A stretch of DNA of 64,000 nucleotides, taken from Posidonia oceanica (taxonomy: Eukaryota; Streptophyta; Magnoliopsida; Alismatales; Posidoniaceae). Of this stretch, positions 56,021 to 64,000 are shown piece by piece (positions within the stretch are counted from its first letter, which is position 1; every line of letters begins with the position of its first letter). The notes under the pieces are model-generated. The model searched no databases. It saw nothing but the letters and a program-made list of their open reading frames with translations, and was not told the origin of the DNA. The DNA is taken from positions 10,186,001 through 10,250,000 of the forward strand of contig JAZBRS010000050.1 of the NCBI GenBank assembly GCA_037176725.1. Direction: 5' to 3'. The translations under genes were made by a program, and so were the position numbers.

Positions 56021-56107
56021 CGTTGGACGCTTGATTCTCAGCATTCAACGTTGGACGCTTAAAGAATCGCGCCTAACGTTGGACGGCATTACGACCGCGT
56101 ATAACGT
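56021..56107. promoter_or_regulatory. AACGTT-NN-ACGC motif cluster 2
   Basis: CGTTGGACGC at 56021-56030, AACGTTGGACGC at 56047-56058, AACGTTGGACGG at 56075-56086, GCGTATAACGT at 56097-56107. It ends about 100 bp before TATATTAG at 56206. Confidence 0.75.
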
Positions 56108-56205
56108 CGTGAGGCAGGCTGCTGTCCTTCCTATTTGGGCATCATCGTTTTGGCAGTAAATTCCCAATCTTCCCTGGATTTCCATTCTGATGATGCTCCA
56201 CGGCC

Positions 56206-56213
56206 TATATTAG
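56206..56213 (+). promoter_or_regulatory. TATA-like box of PMD-like gene 1
   Basis: TATATTAG in GGCCTATATTAGGCC, about 94 bp before the ATG at 56300. The box sits in a short palindrome. Confidence 0.5.
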
Positions 56214-56299
56214 GCCTCCTCTTGGCTTCGATCTCGTAGTTCAAACATCTATCTTCCTTCCCTTATTGATTTTGCTTGCTAGGGCTTGTGCTTCTCCTC

Positions 56300-57653
56300 A
56301 TGGATTTAAATGATATCCCACGACATGCTTTCCAGGTGGCCGTCTTCTCCTCTCTTTCTGACATGGTGCAGCTTCGGCTAGAGGCCATACCCAATCATTT
56401 GGCAAACCTGTTGGTGCATGAGAAGGTACTCCCCATTTGCATCTTTTCCGCATATTCCCATTCTCGTACTTCTGCTGATTTTTTTCTTTACTTCATAGCC
56501 TCTATCTTCTACCAACAACAACCGGGACTCGAAAGCCTATCAGTTGGACTGGGTTCAAAAATTCCGCTCTTGGGCTTTGAAGAAGCACTGGGAACGCTTG
56601 GAGGAGGCTGGTCTCTGTCAGGCCCTTTGCCAGTTGCGGCAGCCTATTAACTGGAAGGCACTCTTCGGCCTCTACGGGCTGTGGAATCCCTTGACCCATA
56701 CATTCATTTCTTCTACTGGGGAATTGACCATTCTCTTGGAGGAGGTGAGCACCCTCCTAGGTACTCGGCATGCCGACCCATCCATTTACTACAGGGATGC
56801 CTACCTTCTGCCGATCGGGGTGGTAGGCTCTTTTTCACTCCTAAAGCGCATCTTCAGCTCCGTTGTTGTGCCGGAGGATCTGGTGCTGGATGGCTGTATC
56901 AAACTCTCCTCTCTGTGGAAATTTTTCTGTAAACAGCGCGACAGCATCCGCTTCGAGGCATCTTGCTTGGAATGTGTCTTCATCCTGATCGGGGGATTGG
57001 TGCTCTTTCCAAATGAAGCTTTGACTATTAGCGCCTACCACGCCGAACTCATGTGCATCTGCGTGTGCAACCCAGAGAAGTGTTTGAGTCAGTCTGTTTT
57101 GGCTTTTACCATCCGGGGCCTATCCAGTGCCTGCCTCGGGGGGCCATTCTTTGGCTCGCCGTTCCTTGTTCTGCGCTGGCTGGAGGAGCACTTTCTTCTG
57201 CCTGCTTTTGATGTTAGCCTTCCCTTGGAGGAGCTTATTCGCCGTTTTTGCACTTGCGAGGTCAAGTTCCAGATGGACTCCTTCAATCCTCCCTCGTCTT
57301 TCAGGACAGTATCTAACCTGAAGTATTTCTTGACACTGACTGGAGTGACCGAATTTGTGAGGTACAACCCTCAGCATTGCTTCTCGATGCTGGGGACTCC
57401 TCGGGCTATACCTCCCTTGCCGCGCTTCTCTGATATGATTCTTCCGCGTTTGAGGGACACTCCTGGGAACATCATCCAGGTCTTCTATCAGGCTGGTATT
57501 TGGGACGAGAAGGGGAGAAACCGAGTCCTTTCTGCATAGGAGAACTTGAATGTGGGTCGTAAAGCCATCTCTCTTGCAACTTATGACGCTTGGTACGAGG
57601 GCGTGCGTCCTAAATTGTTCATTGAATTTCCTTCAAAAAGACACAAGATGTAA
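56300..57653 (+). pseudogene. PMD/DUF7745-like gene 1, two exons, one late stop
   Basis: Exon 1 56300-56425 (42 codons, MDLNDIPRH), intron 56426-56498 (GT...ATAG, 73 nt, phase 0), exon 2 from 56499. The open part ends at TAG 57537-57539 (388 aa), but the same frame continues sensibly for 37 more codons (RKAISLATYDAWYEG..., basic end PSKRHKM) to TAA 57651-57653, so TAG probably replaced CAG. The domain signature W-N-P-x-THTF..GELTILLEEVSTLLGT is the PMD/DUF7745-type block; then hydrophobic helices (CVFILIGGLVLFPNE) and a GLSSACLGGPFFGSPFLVLRWLEEHF block shared with gene 3. Function unknown for this family. AATAAA at 57677 is a fitting polyadenylation signal. It is the least damaged coding gene of the window and antisense to element E. 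Confidence 0.7.
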
Positions 57654-57760
57654 TTAGAAATGTATCCCTTATCATCAATAAAATTTATTTCGTCTCTTTG
57701 GTCCATATTGAATGAATTTGTATGGGAATATTAGAATTTAGAACACTTCCCTGAACTTAA
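57654..57760. other. 3' untranslated region of PMD-like gene 1
   Basis: AT-rich with AATAAA at 57677-57682. Nothing else seen. Confidence 0.5.
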
Positions 57761-57913
57761 AACGTTGTACGTCCAAAATCGAGCGTTCAACGTTATACGC
57801 TAGAAATCCAGCGGCTAACGTTTTAACTCACAAAACGTTGGACACCAGCATTCATGCGTATAACGTCTTTTCTTCCCGAGGCGTTGGACGCTAGGATTCA
57901 CGCGTATAACGTT
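57761..57913. promoter_or_regulatory. AACGTT-NN-ACGC motif cluster 3
   Basis: AACGTTGTACGT 57761-57772, AACGTTATACGC 57789-57800, AACGTTGGACAC 57834-57845, GCGTATAACGT 57856-57866, GCGTTGGACGC 57881-57891, GCGTATAACGTT 57902-57913. The last copy ends 6 bp before the TATA box at 57920. This is the densest cluster. Confidence 0.8.
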
Positions 57914-57919
57914 AAAAGG

Positions 57920-57926
57920 TATAAAA
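57920..57926 (+). promoter_or_regulatory. TATA box of PMD-like gene 2
   Basis: TATAAAA in AAAGGTATAAAACCC. Transcription would start near 57.95 kb, which favours the ATG at 58025 over in-frame ATGs upstream. Confidence 0.65.
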
Positions 57927-58024
57927 CCCTCGTCCTACGCTATGGGCGGCTATCAGACCTTCCTCTTCTCTTCTTCTCCGACGACAGTGGGCTGTCGGCA
58001 AGCTTTTCCCTCACTCCGGCGATC

Positions 58025-61000
58025 ATGGAGCGACGGATTGACCATTTCTACAAGAGAGCGGCGAAACGGGCGAGGATTGGACCTTCCCCCATCGGCGAAC
58101 CGGCGGTGGAGGCGACAGCTAGGGTTGCTACCGCACGTGGGACGGCGGCGGGAGACACCGGCGTGGACGTGGTAGGCGGTGGGATGGCCGGGGCAGCTGT
58201 TCCGGTGGCTACAGGGACTGTTCCAGTGACCGTAAGGGCTGGGCTGGCGGCTCTGGTGGCCGTGGAGGCCGAGGCGGGTGTGGCGGACGCGGTGGGGGCT
58301 TGTGGTGTCGCAGCGATGCCCGGGGCGATGTCTGGTGGTGATCCCACGACTGTGGGGGCGGAGACGGGAAGCGCCGTGGGTGGTTCTACGGAAATCGAGG
58401 CGGTGGTCGGCAATGACGCCGTGGAGGCGGAGGTGACGGCCAGTGAGGCTACCGTGGGGGAGAGTTCTGGCTCCGGGGAGGCCGGAGAGTCGACGGCAGA
58501 GATGGTCCACAATGCGAGTACGTCCTTCAGCTTGGGGGATTCCGAGGAGACGGTCTCAGAGGCGAGACTTGAGGTCGGTCCAGACAAGGCGGGGCCCTCG
58601 GAGGTGCGGCCGGTCGACCCCCTCCTTGCACAGTTTGGGGAGGACGACAGCTGGTGGCGAAACATGATGGATTTCGTCCAGCAGGAGGCAGAGGGCGTCG
58701 CGAGGGATCCCTCGGACTACTGGTGGGAGGCGATCCCCAGAGACGAGGTGCAGGCGTCGGGACCGCGCAAGGACGCATCCTAATCAGAGTACGCCACTGC
58801 CACACTGGCCTCTAGGGGGCAGGTATACATTTTCCATTCCTTTCTCCTTTATTTTGGTAAATTATTTCATCCGGGCTGATAATTTTCCTGTTTACTTGTA
58901 GAGTCGAGCACCATCTGTGACCCGCTGCTACTGGGGTCAGGTCCGCCCGTCCTACGCCTTGTTGACTTCTTTCCAACAGGAGCGTCTGGATCGGATGGGG
59001 TTTGGGCGTTTCTTGTCCATCCCGGACTTTCCTCTCCGTCCGATGTTTCTGGAGGTGGTGGCAGAGCGGTGGAGCTTTCGGACGAGCTCGATCATGACTC
59101 GGGCAGGTGAGTTTGTCCTCTCACTTGAGGACATGGCACGGTTGACTGGTCTCTGGGTTACAGGCAGGCCAGTGACAGGGAGAGTGCACCCGAGCTACTC
59201 AGTTTTGGTGTAGGAACTCGTGGGGTGCCAGTTAGCCATGAGCGGGGAGCAGCTCGTCGTGATTACCTCTGCGGTCCGCCGGGTGAGTGAGCTGGTGGAG
59301 ACAGTTGAGGGACCAGGCGTGGAGGCTGACCAGCAGCTGCGGGCCTTCCTCTTGGTGCTGTTCGGGGAGGTGCTCTTCTCGCACTCCTCCTCGAAGCTCT
59401 CGGCGTGGTTTCTTCCCCTTTTGGTAGACCTGGAGCGTGTGGGAGAGTACGCTTGGGGTGCGGCGAGCTTGGCGCACCTGTACTCCACCTTGTTCCGCTT
59501 CACCAACGGCAGTTCTCACCAGCTGGGCGGGAACCTGCCTTTCCTTCAGGTAAATCTGCATATTTAAGCTTGTATTGAATATTATATTCTTGCTAACAGC
59601 TTTCTTGTTTCACGTGCAAATGTGGGCGTGGGACCATTTTGCTTTTCTATGCCCTGCCCCTCCTCCGGTTCCTCCTTCCGGTGTCCCCTTTCCTCGGGGA
59701 CTATTTTGGGCTACTGCTGAGCAGGCCCTCGAGCCTGCTGATGACAACCGCTATGTCGGTCGTCTACTTTTTGAGCTTCTTGTCCCGGCTCAGGTAACTT
59801 TTATTTTCAGCTTCTATTTATTTGTTTATGCTGCTTACTGACATGTATTGCTCTTTTCAGGTGGCTTGGTGTCCCTATGCCAAGGGAGAGCATGCGGACG
59901 TCCCCGAGATTGCCCGTGATCGGGCCATTTTCGACCGGGACGTATGCATCCACTGCTGGAACCACTGCCATTTTCAGCAGATCAGTAGGGCGGTACGGCA
60001 GCTAAGGCGTCTGCAGGCTCAGCCTTCTCCTCCTCCTCACTGGGTTTGGCGAGAGACACGCGGCGGGGGCAGCCGTGCTTGCCACTGGGTAGACGTCTAC
60101 GACCCACAGCTTCTGGACTGGGCCCATCATGGTTCCCTTGCTCCATTGGATGCTTCAAAGGACGATGAGGTGGACTGGGCTGCGTGGATAGACCGGGAGT
60201 TTTCCTCTCTGATGATCTTCCACCGGTCTCACTTCCTTGGGCACGGAAACCTTCCTTTGGGGGACACAGATCCCGGGGAAGCAGTAGTTTCCTGTGCAGC
60301 CCTGTTGGAGGAGGTTCAATCTTCTCGCGCCCAACTAGAGATAGCGGTGTGCTTTTGAATTGCATTTTGTATATTGTTAATTCAATTTGGCTAATTGGCT
60401 TTCTTTCCTTTTGCAGCTCAAGACAGTCGATGAGCGGGCTCAGCAAGAGCGCCATTTGACCCAGCAGTTCTCCGCTCTGACTGAGGAGATTGACTGTCTA
60501 CAGGCCTCCGCTTCTCAGGTATATTTTCACAGGTAGCTTTTGTAGTTTGGATACGAATTGTGATTTGACTTCAATCTTCCTTCTCAGCCTTCGACCAGCA
60601 GTGCTCCACCTCCTGACCGCTCAGAGGAGATCTCCCATGTCCAAGAGAAGGTAAATATGCTTTCATTTCGTTTCTGCTTTTGAAAACCCCTTGGTACTGA
60701 CGCCATTGCTTGCAAGTCGCTTATCTAGAGGGCGAGCTGAGGGAGCGGGCTGGTGACTTCATAGCCACCAGCTCGGTTGGGAGGTTAGAGGAGCTTGAGG
60801 GGACAGTCACTGCTAGGAGTGCTTGGGTCCAAGAGCTGGAGCAGCAGGTGGCTGATAGGGACGCTGAGATTGCCCGGTCTCAGGCGGTATAATTTAATTT
60901 GATGCTTCTTTATGTCCTTTACGTCCTTGCTCGTATCTGACATTTGGATTGTTTCCCCCCTCAGAGCATGGTGGAGACTATTTCCCAGCTTGAGTTCGAG

Positions 61001-61234
61001 CTGGGGCACTACCGGAGGTTCGCCTTTACTGCCAGTGTTAGGCTCGGGGTGTCTGTTCCTCCTGTGTCGAGCCACCGGTCGGGTAGCCACTCCCGGTTTG
61101 TTTCTAGGGCCCTGTCAGGTGCTTCAGTTCGACAGTCGCTTCGTCCCCCTACTGCCCCTTCTCCGGCTCCTGCTCCTGCTCCTGCTTCTGCTCCAGTTTC
61201 TACTCCTGAGGGTGAGGGAGAGAGTGTTCCCTAG
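58025..61234 (+). pseudogene. PMD-like gene 2, eight exons with coiled-coil C-terminus (broken)
   Basis: Exons by GT/AG sites and frame: 58025-58822, 58902-59549, 59620-59793, 59861-60346, 60417-60518, 60588-60650, 60716-60886, 60965-61234; all are multiples of 3 and all introns are phase 0 and 65-79 nt. About 903 codons. Exon 1: basic KRAAKRARIG near the start, then Ala/Gly/Val/Glu-rich low complexity. Exon 2: PMD block, ERWSFRTSSIMTRAGEF, SLEDMARLTGLWVTGRPVTG. Exons 5-8: Glu/Gln/Leu-rich heptad-like coiled coil, then a Pro/Ala-rich tail. Lesions: TAA 58781 and TAG 59211 in frame, and the acceptors before exons 3 and 7 read CAA where CAG is needed (59617-59619, 60713-60715). Each is one C-to-T or G-to-A change. 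Role unknown; PMD proteins occur both as host genes and in transposons. Confidence 0.72.
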
Positions 61235-61711
61235 CTTTTGTACTTCAGGGGTATGCCCTGGTGACTTTGTAGAACAATTATATATTTTGAAATGATATAT
61301 ATTTCTGCACACTTAGTAAACTTGTCAAATACTTCTTTTAAATTACCTTTCCCAAAGCTAAAGTGAACTTAAGTGACCAATATGGTAAAATAATGGCCCT
61401 TAATTCAAATTAACTTGAAACCAGCATATTCAGGTGAAATAGTATGTAAATGACATAGTTATATGGAAAGATTTCACCTGGGAGCTTAAGAACTGAATTT
61501 TGAAGTCGTCGTCGCCTTAACGAGCTGTTAACTTGATGAAATGAGCAACCGGCGATTCTGACTAGCCCAAATGTTCGAAAAATATGAAACCAATGCTCGC
61601 ACATGTATTTCAACTTAGTTAAGCCTCTGGAATGGGCAAAACGGGCGAATGCAACTCAATCACAGATCAGAGAGCGATCCAGCCAAGTTCAGTGACTTAA
61701 ATCACTGATAA
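61235..61711. other. Intergenic, PMD-like genes 2 to 3
   Basis: AT-rich without arrays or credible frames. Presumably the 3' end of gene 2 and distal promoter of gene 3. Confidence 0.5.
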
Positions 61712-61826
61712 AACGTTATACGCCTTAGATGGCTCGGCCAACGTTATCCGCTTCAATTTCTATGTCCAACGCCAGTAGTTGCTCTAAACGTTATACGCCT
61801 CAGATGGCGCGGCTAACGTTGGACGT
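61712..61826. promoter_or_regulatory. AACGTT-NN-ACGC motif cluster 4
   Basis: AACGTTATACGC 61712-61723, AACGTTATCCGC 61740-61751, GTCCAACGC 61764-61772, AACGTTATACGC 61787-61798, AACGTTGGACGT 61815-61826. TATAAAG follows at 61958. Confidence 0.78.
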
Positions 61827-61957
61827 GCTGAGTCTCCCGTACAATGAAGCGAGACCAAAAAATTTTCTTTCCTTTCCTATTCTTGGCTAATCTTTTGGAA
61901 TGCTTGCGAAATTTTCTCAATATCCGCGTGAAAGATTTCCGACGATCCTCCTGTGCT

Positions 61958-61964
61958 TATAAAG
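61958..61964 (+). promoter_or_regulatory. TATA box of PMD-like gene 3
   Basis: TATAAAG in GTGCTTATAAAGACTTGG, 102 bp before the ATG at 62060. Confidence 0.6.
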
Positions 61965-62059
61965 ACTTGGCCACTCCTTTGATTTTTCATGCATACTTGC
62001 TCTTTTTCCTTTCCACTGATTTCTTCCTGATTTTCGCTTCTTCCTTCTTTTTTGCTTTC

Positions 62060-63399
62060 ATGGCTTCTAGCTCAGTCCCCAATGTCTTCATGCACAACAA
62101 GAAGGGGATTGTAAAACCTTTGGAAGAGATTGAAGGGCATATGATGTCCCTTATCAAGACGGGAAAGGTATGATCTTCTTCATTGGTCCCTTCACACTCT
62201 TTTTGTTCCTCATGCTTCTGAACTTCTTTGTAGGAAATTCTCAACTTCACCAAGACACCTTGCTTTGACAATGATTTTCCCTACTACTCCACTTGGGTGA
62301 AGGATTTTGTGCTCTAGGCTCAGGAGAAGAATCTGTTTTGGCCCGTACGTGCTTTGATGGACTTCTGGATTTGTTGGGCACAAACTTGGATTGGCCCCTG
62401 CTTCACGCCTCATGCGCCTTCTGGAGTCCTGAGACTCACACTTTCTTCTTTGGGGGTTGTGAGGCAACAATCCTAGTGGAGGATGTTCACAGCTTGCTTG
62501 GTGTAACTCAGATTGGAGTGGTCCGGCCAGATATTGACTTCCCATTGCCGTGTGGAATAGCGGATATGCAAACATATGTAGACCGCATTTTCACCCTTCT
62601 GCCTACCTTCCCAGTGATCAGAGGTCGCAAACTCAACTTGGTGCATTTGTACTTCAGCTTCCAGCGGATTGAGGAATCTGCCTCTCAGGATCAGCTGTTG
62701 GTGTGTCTGCATTTACTGATTGGAGGCCTCACTTTATTTGTCACCAAGGATTTCTCCTTCGATGTCTACCATACTGAGTTTTTGATAGGCCTTACTGAGC
62801 ATTTCTGGCGCTCTCCTTCAGTGGCCATTCTTGCTGCCACATATCTTGGCCTGACCAGTGTTTCCACTGGAGGGGATTTTGTAGGCTCTCCTTTCCTTCT
62901 TTCCAAGTGGCTGCAGGTCCATTTCCCGAGGCTTGGGCCCGTGAAGACAGATTTGCTTGAGGAAAGGGTTTGCACTTTGTCTGCTGCCCCTATTGATATT
63001 TCCGTGCCTTCCACGTCCCTTTCCCATAAGCAACAGGCACGAGGTTCTTCAGTTGAGTTGGAGCTGATAGGGTCCACCCACTTTGTAGTGTACAACTCCC
63101 ATCGTTGCTTTGAGATGGTGGGACAGAAGAAAGGGGTGCCGTCTCAGCTGAGCTTTATTCCTCATATTTGGGTTCAAGAGCGCAGTCTTCCATCTGATGC
63201 AGTAATGGTGTACTGCATTCTGGCTCTCTGGTCGTCTCTGGACCGCCATGATGATTTAGAGGGGCCATTAACTGCTCCTTGCTGTCTACCACGGGAGGAT
63301 ACGCATTGGAAGTGGTATTTGAAGCTACTGCCCAAACCCGAGGAGTGGGTTGAAGCGACAGGCGTGCTGCGTAGAAAAAGGAAGAAGATGGTTAGATAG
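62060..63399 (+). pseudogene. PMD/DUF7745-like gene 3, two exons (5' part of exon 2 damaged)
   Basis: Exon 1 62060-62167 (36 codons, MASSSVPNVF), intron 62168-62233 (66 nt, GTATGA...TTTGTAG, phase 0), exon 2 62234 onward. Exon 2 reads on in phase through YYSTWVKDFVL to TAG 62315-62317, then needs a one-base shift near 62340 to enter the long open frame to TAG 63397. That frame holds the W-SPETHTFFFGGCEATILVEDVHSLLG block, the LLVCLHLLIGGLTLF helix and TGGDFVGSPFLLSKWLQVHF, parallel to gene 1, and ends in a basic RRKRKKMVR tail. Gene 1 and gene 3 share exon structure, so they are paralogues. Antisense to element E; function unknown. Confidence 0.7.
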
Positions 63400-63580
63400 G
63401 TAATTATTGTAACTTTGATTTTTAGGGACCATGTATCTTCTCCAGGGAATATATATATATTTCATTTTCATCCTTATTCATGTGTTTTGAATTGTTCTGA
63501 GTTTAGAAATACTCCCTGGTGACTTTGATGTTTGCTCAAAAGCCTTCTGCCCAACAATCTGCAGTTTAAGTCACAGTTAA
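63400..63580. other. 3' side of PMD-like gene 3
   Basis: AT-rich with an (AT)n run near 63450. No gene seen. Confidence 0.4.
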
Positions 63581-63713
63581 AACGTAAGACGCTCAAATTG
63601 GCACTTATAACGTAAGACGCAGAATATCAGTCGTCCAACATCCCTGTGTTGATCGTTATACGCTTCAGATGACGCGTCTAACGTTGGACGCTGATATTTG
63701 CTCGTTTAACGCT
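63581..63713. promoter_or_regulatory. AACGTT-NN-ACGC motif cluster 5
   Basis: AACGTAAGACGC 63581-63592 and 63609-63620, CGTTATACGC 63654-63663, AACGTTGGACGC 63680-63691, GTTTAACGC 63704-63712. By analogy with clusters 2-4 another gene or promoter should follow to the right, beyond the window. Confidence 0.75.
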
Positions 63714-64000
63714 CCTGGGCTGTTTTCCTGCATTACCTTAGCAAATTTGTTAGTCCATCTAGGGGTATGATTGCCCCTAGTCCAAAGTACTTTCCGGAAA
63801 CTCAGAAACATTTTTAACATTGTGAAATTAGCATAGTCACAAGACACTTGGTAACAATCTATATATAATGCATACTTTAAGCAAACCTAATGCTATGACT
63901 GGGAAAGAAATTAAGAGAAACTTAGATTTTGAATAGCAAGTATTGGCCTTAGCTTTGTTGTCTAAAGATGATATGCCAAACGAGGGACTGTCTCTTCTTG
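63714..64000. other. Window end, no feature recognised
   Basis: AT-rich. No clear TATA box or gene start can be assigned before the window ends. Confidence 0.4.

Overview
This is plant nuclear DNA made almost entirely of nested Ty3/gypsy retrotransposons of the Tat/Ogre type. The evidence is LTRs of about 6 kb, a Tat/Ogre-style primer binding site starting TGGCGACTC (found three times), Gag with a C-x2-H-x4-H-x4-C knuckle, a retropepsin domain, Ty3-type RT, plant-mobile-domain (PMD)/DUF7745-like genes, a plant LINE with a DUF4283 ORF1, and short CCCTAAA tracts. The species cannot be named from the sequence; a flowering plant with a large, repeat-rich genome fits. I see no tRNA, rRNA or CRISPR locus and no conventional host gene.

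Layout. 1-4231: 3' end of plus-strand element A (a broken DUF7745-like gene, three tandem-repeat fields built from small hairpins, then a polypurine tract). 4232-10239: LTR1, which carries A's PPT on its left and element B's PBS on its right, so it is shared. 10241-20101: body of B (leader, gag, protease, start of pol), then abruptly a second leader and a diverged second gag. 20102-25899: LTR2, the 5' LTR of element C. 25901-45908: body of C (PBS, leader, long gag, then a jump into 57/65-bp repeats and the 3' region). C is split by element D, a minus-strand insertion at 31597-45135 with a 5-bp target duplication CATTG. D keeps its 5' LTR, gag, a damaged protease and half of RT, and is fused to the last ~167 bp of its 3' LTR. 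45909-52102: LTR3, a different LTR subfamily, containing a 2.5-kb ORF1-only LINE at 46104-48600. 52103-52928: an inverted hairpin field and a 272-bp tandem duplication. 52929-53944: minus-strand LTR of element E, with its PPT and hairpin at about 53.95 kb and four tandem-repeat fields to 55.95 kb. 56.0-63.4 kb: three intron-containing PMD/DUF7745-like genes on the plus strand, i.e. antisense to E, each degraded by only a few lesions.

Three signals go beyond ordinary annotation. First, a 12-bp word close to AACGTT-NN-ACGC, in both orientations, clusters in the U3 of E's LTR and just upstream of the TATA box of each PMD-like gene, and again at 63.6 kb. Second, at all three PPT/LTR junctions that can be read, the LTR's first bases pair with an upstream copy and the PPT lies in an inner stem, with paired substitutions between subfamilies. 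Third, the tandem repeats of the 3' regions are stem-loop arrays with compensatory changes. Together they suggest structured RNA at element 3' ends and a shared regulatory circuit in the PMD-carrying element. Function is inferred and not shown by the sequence.
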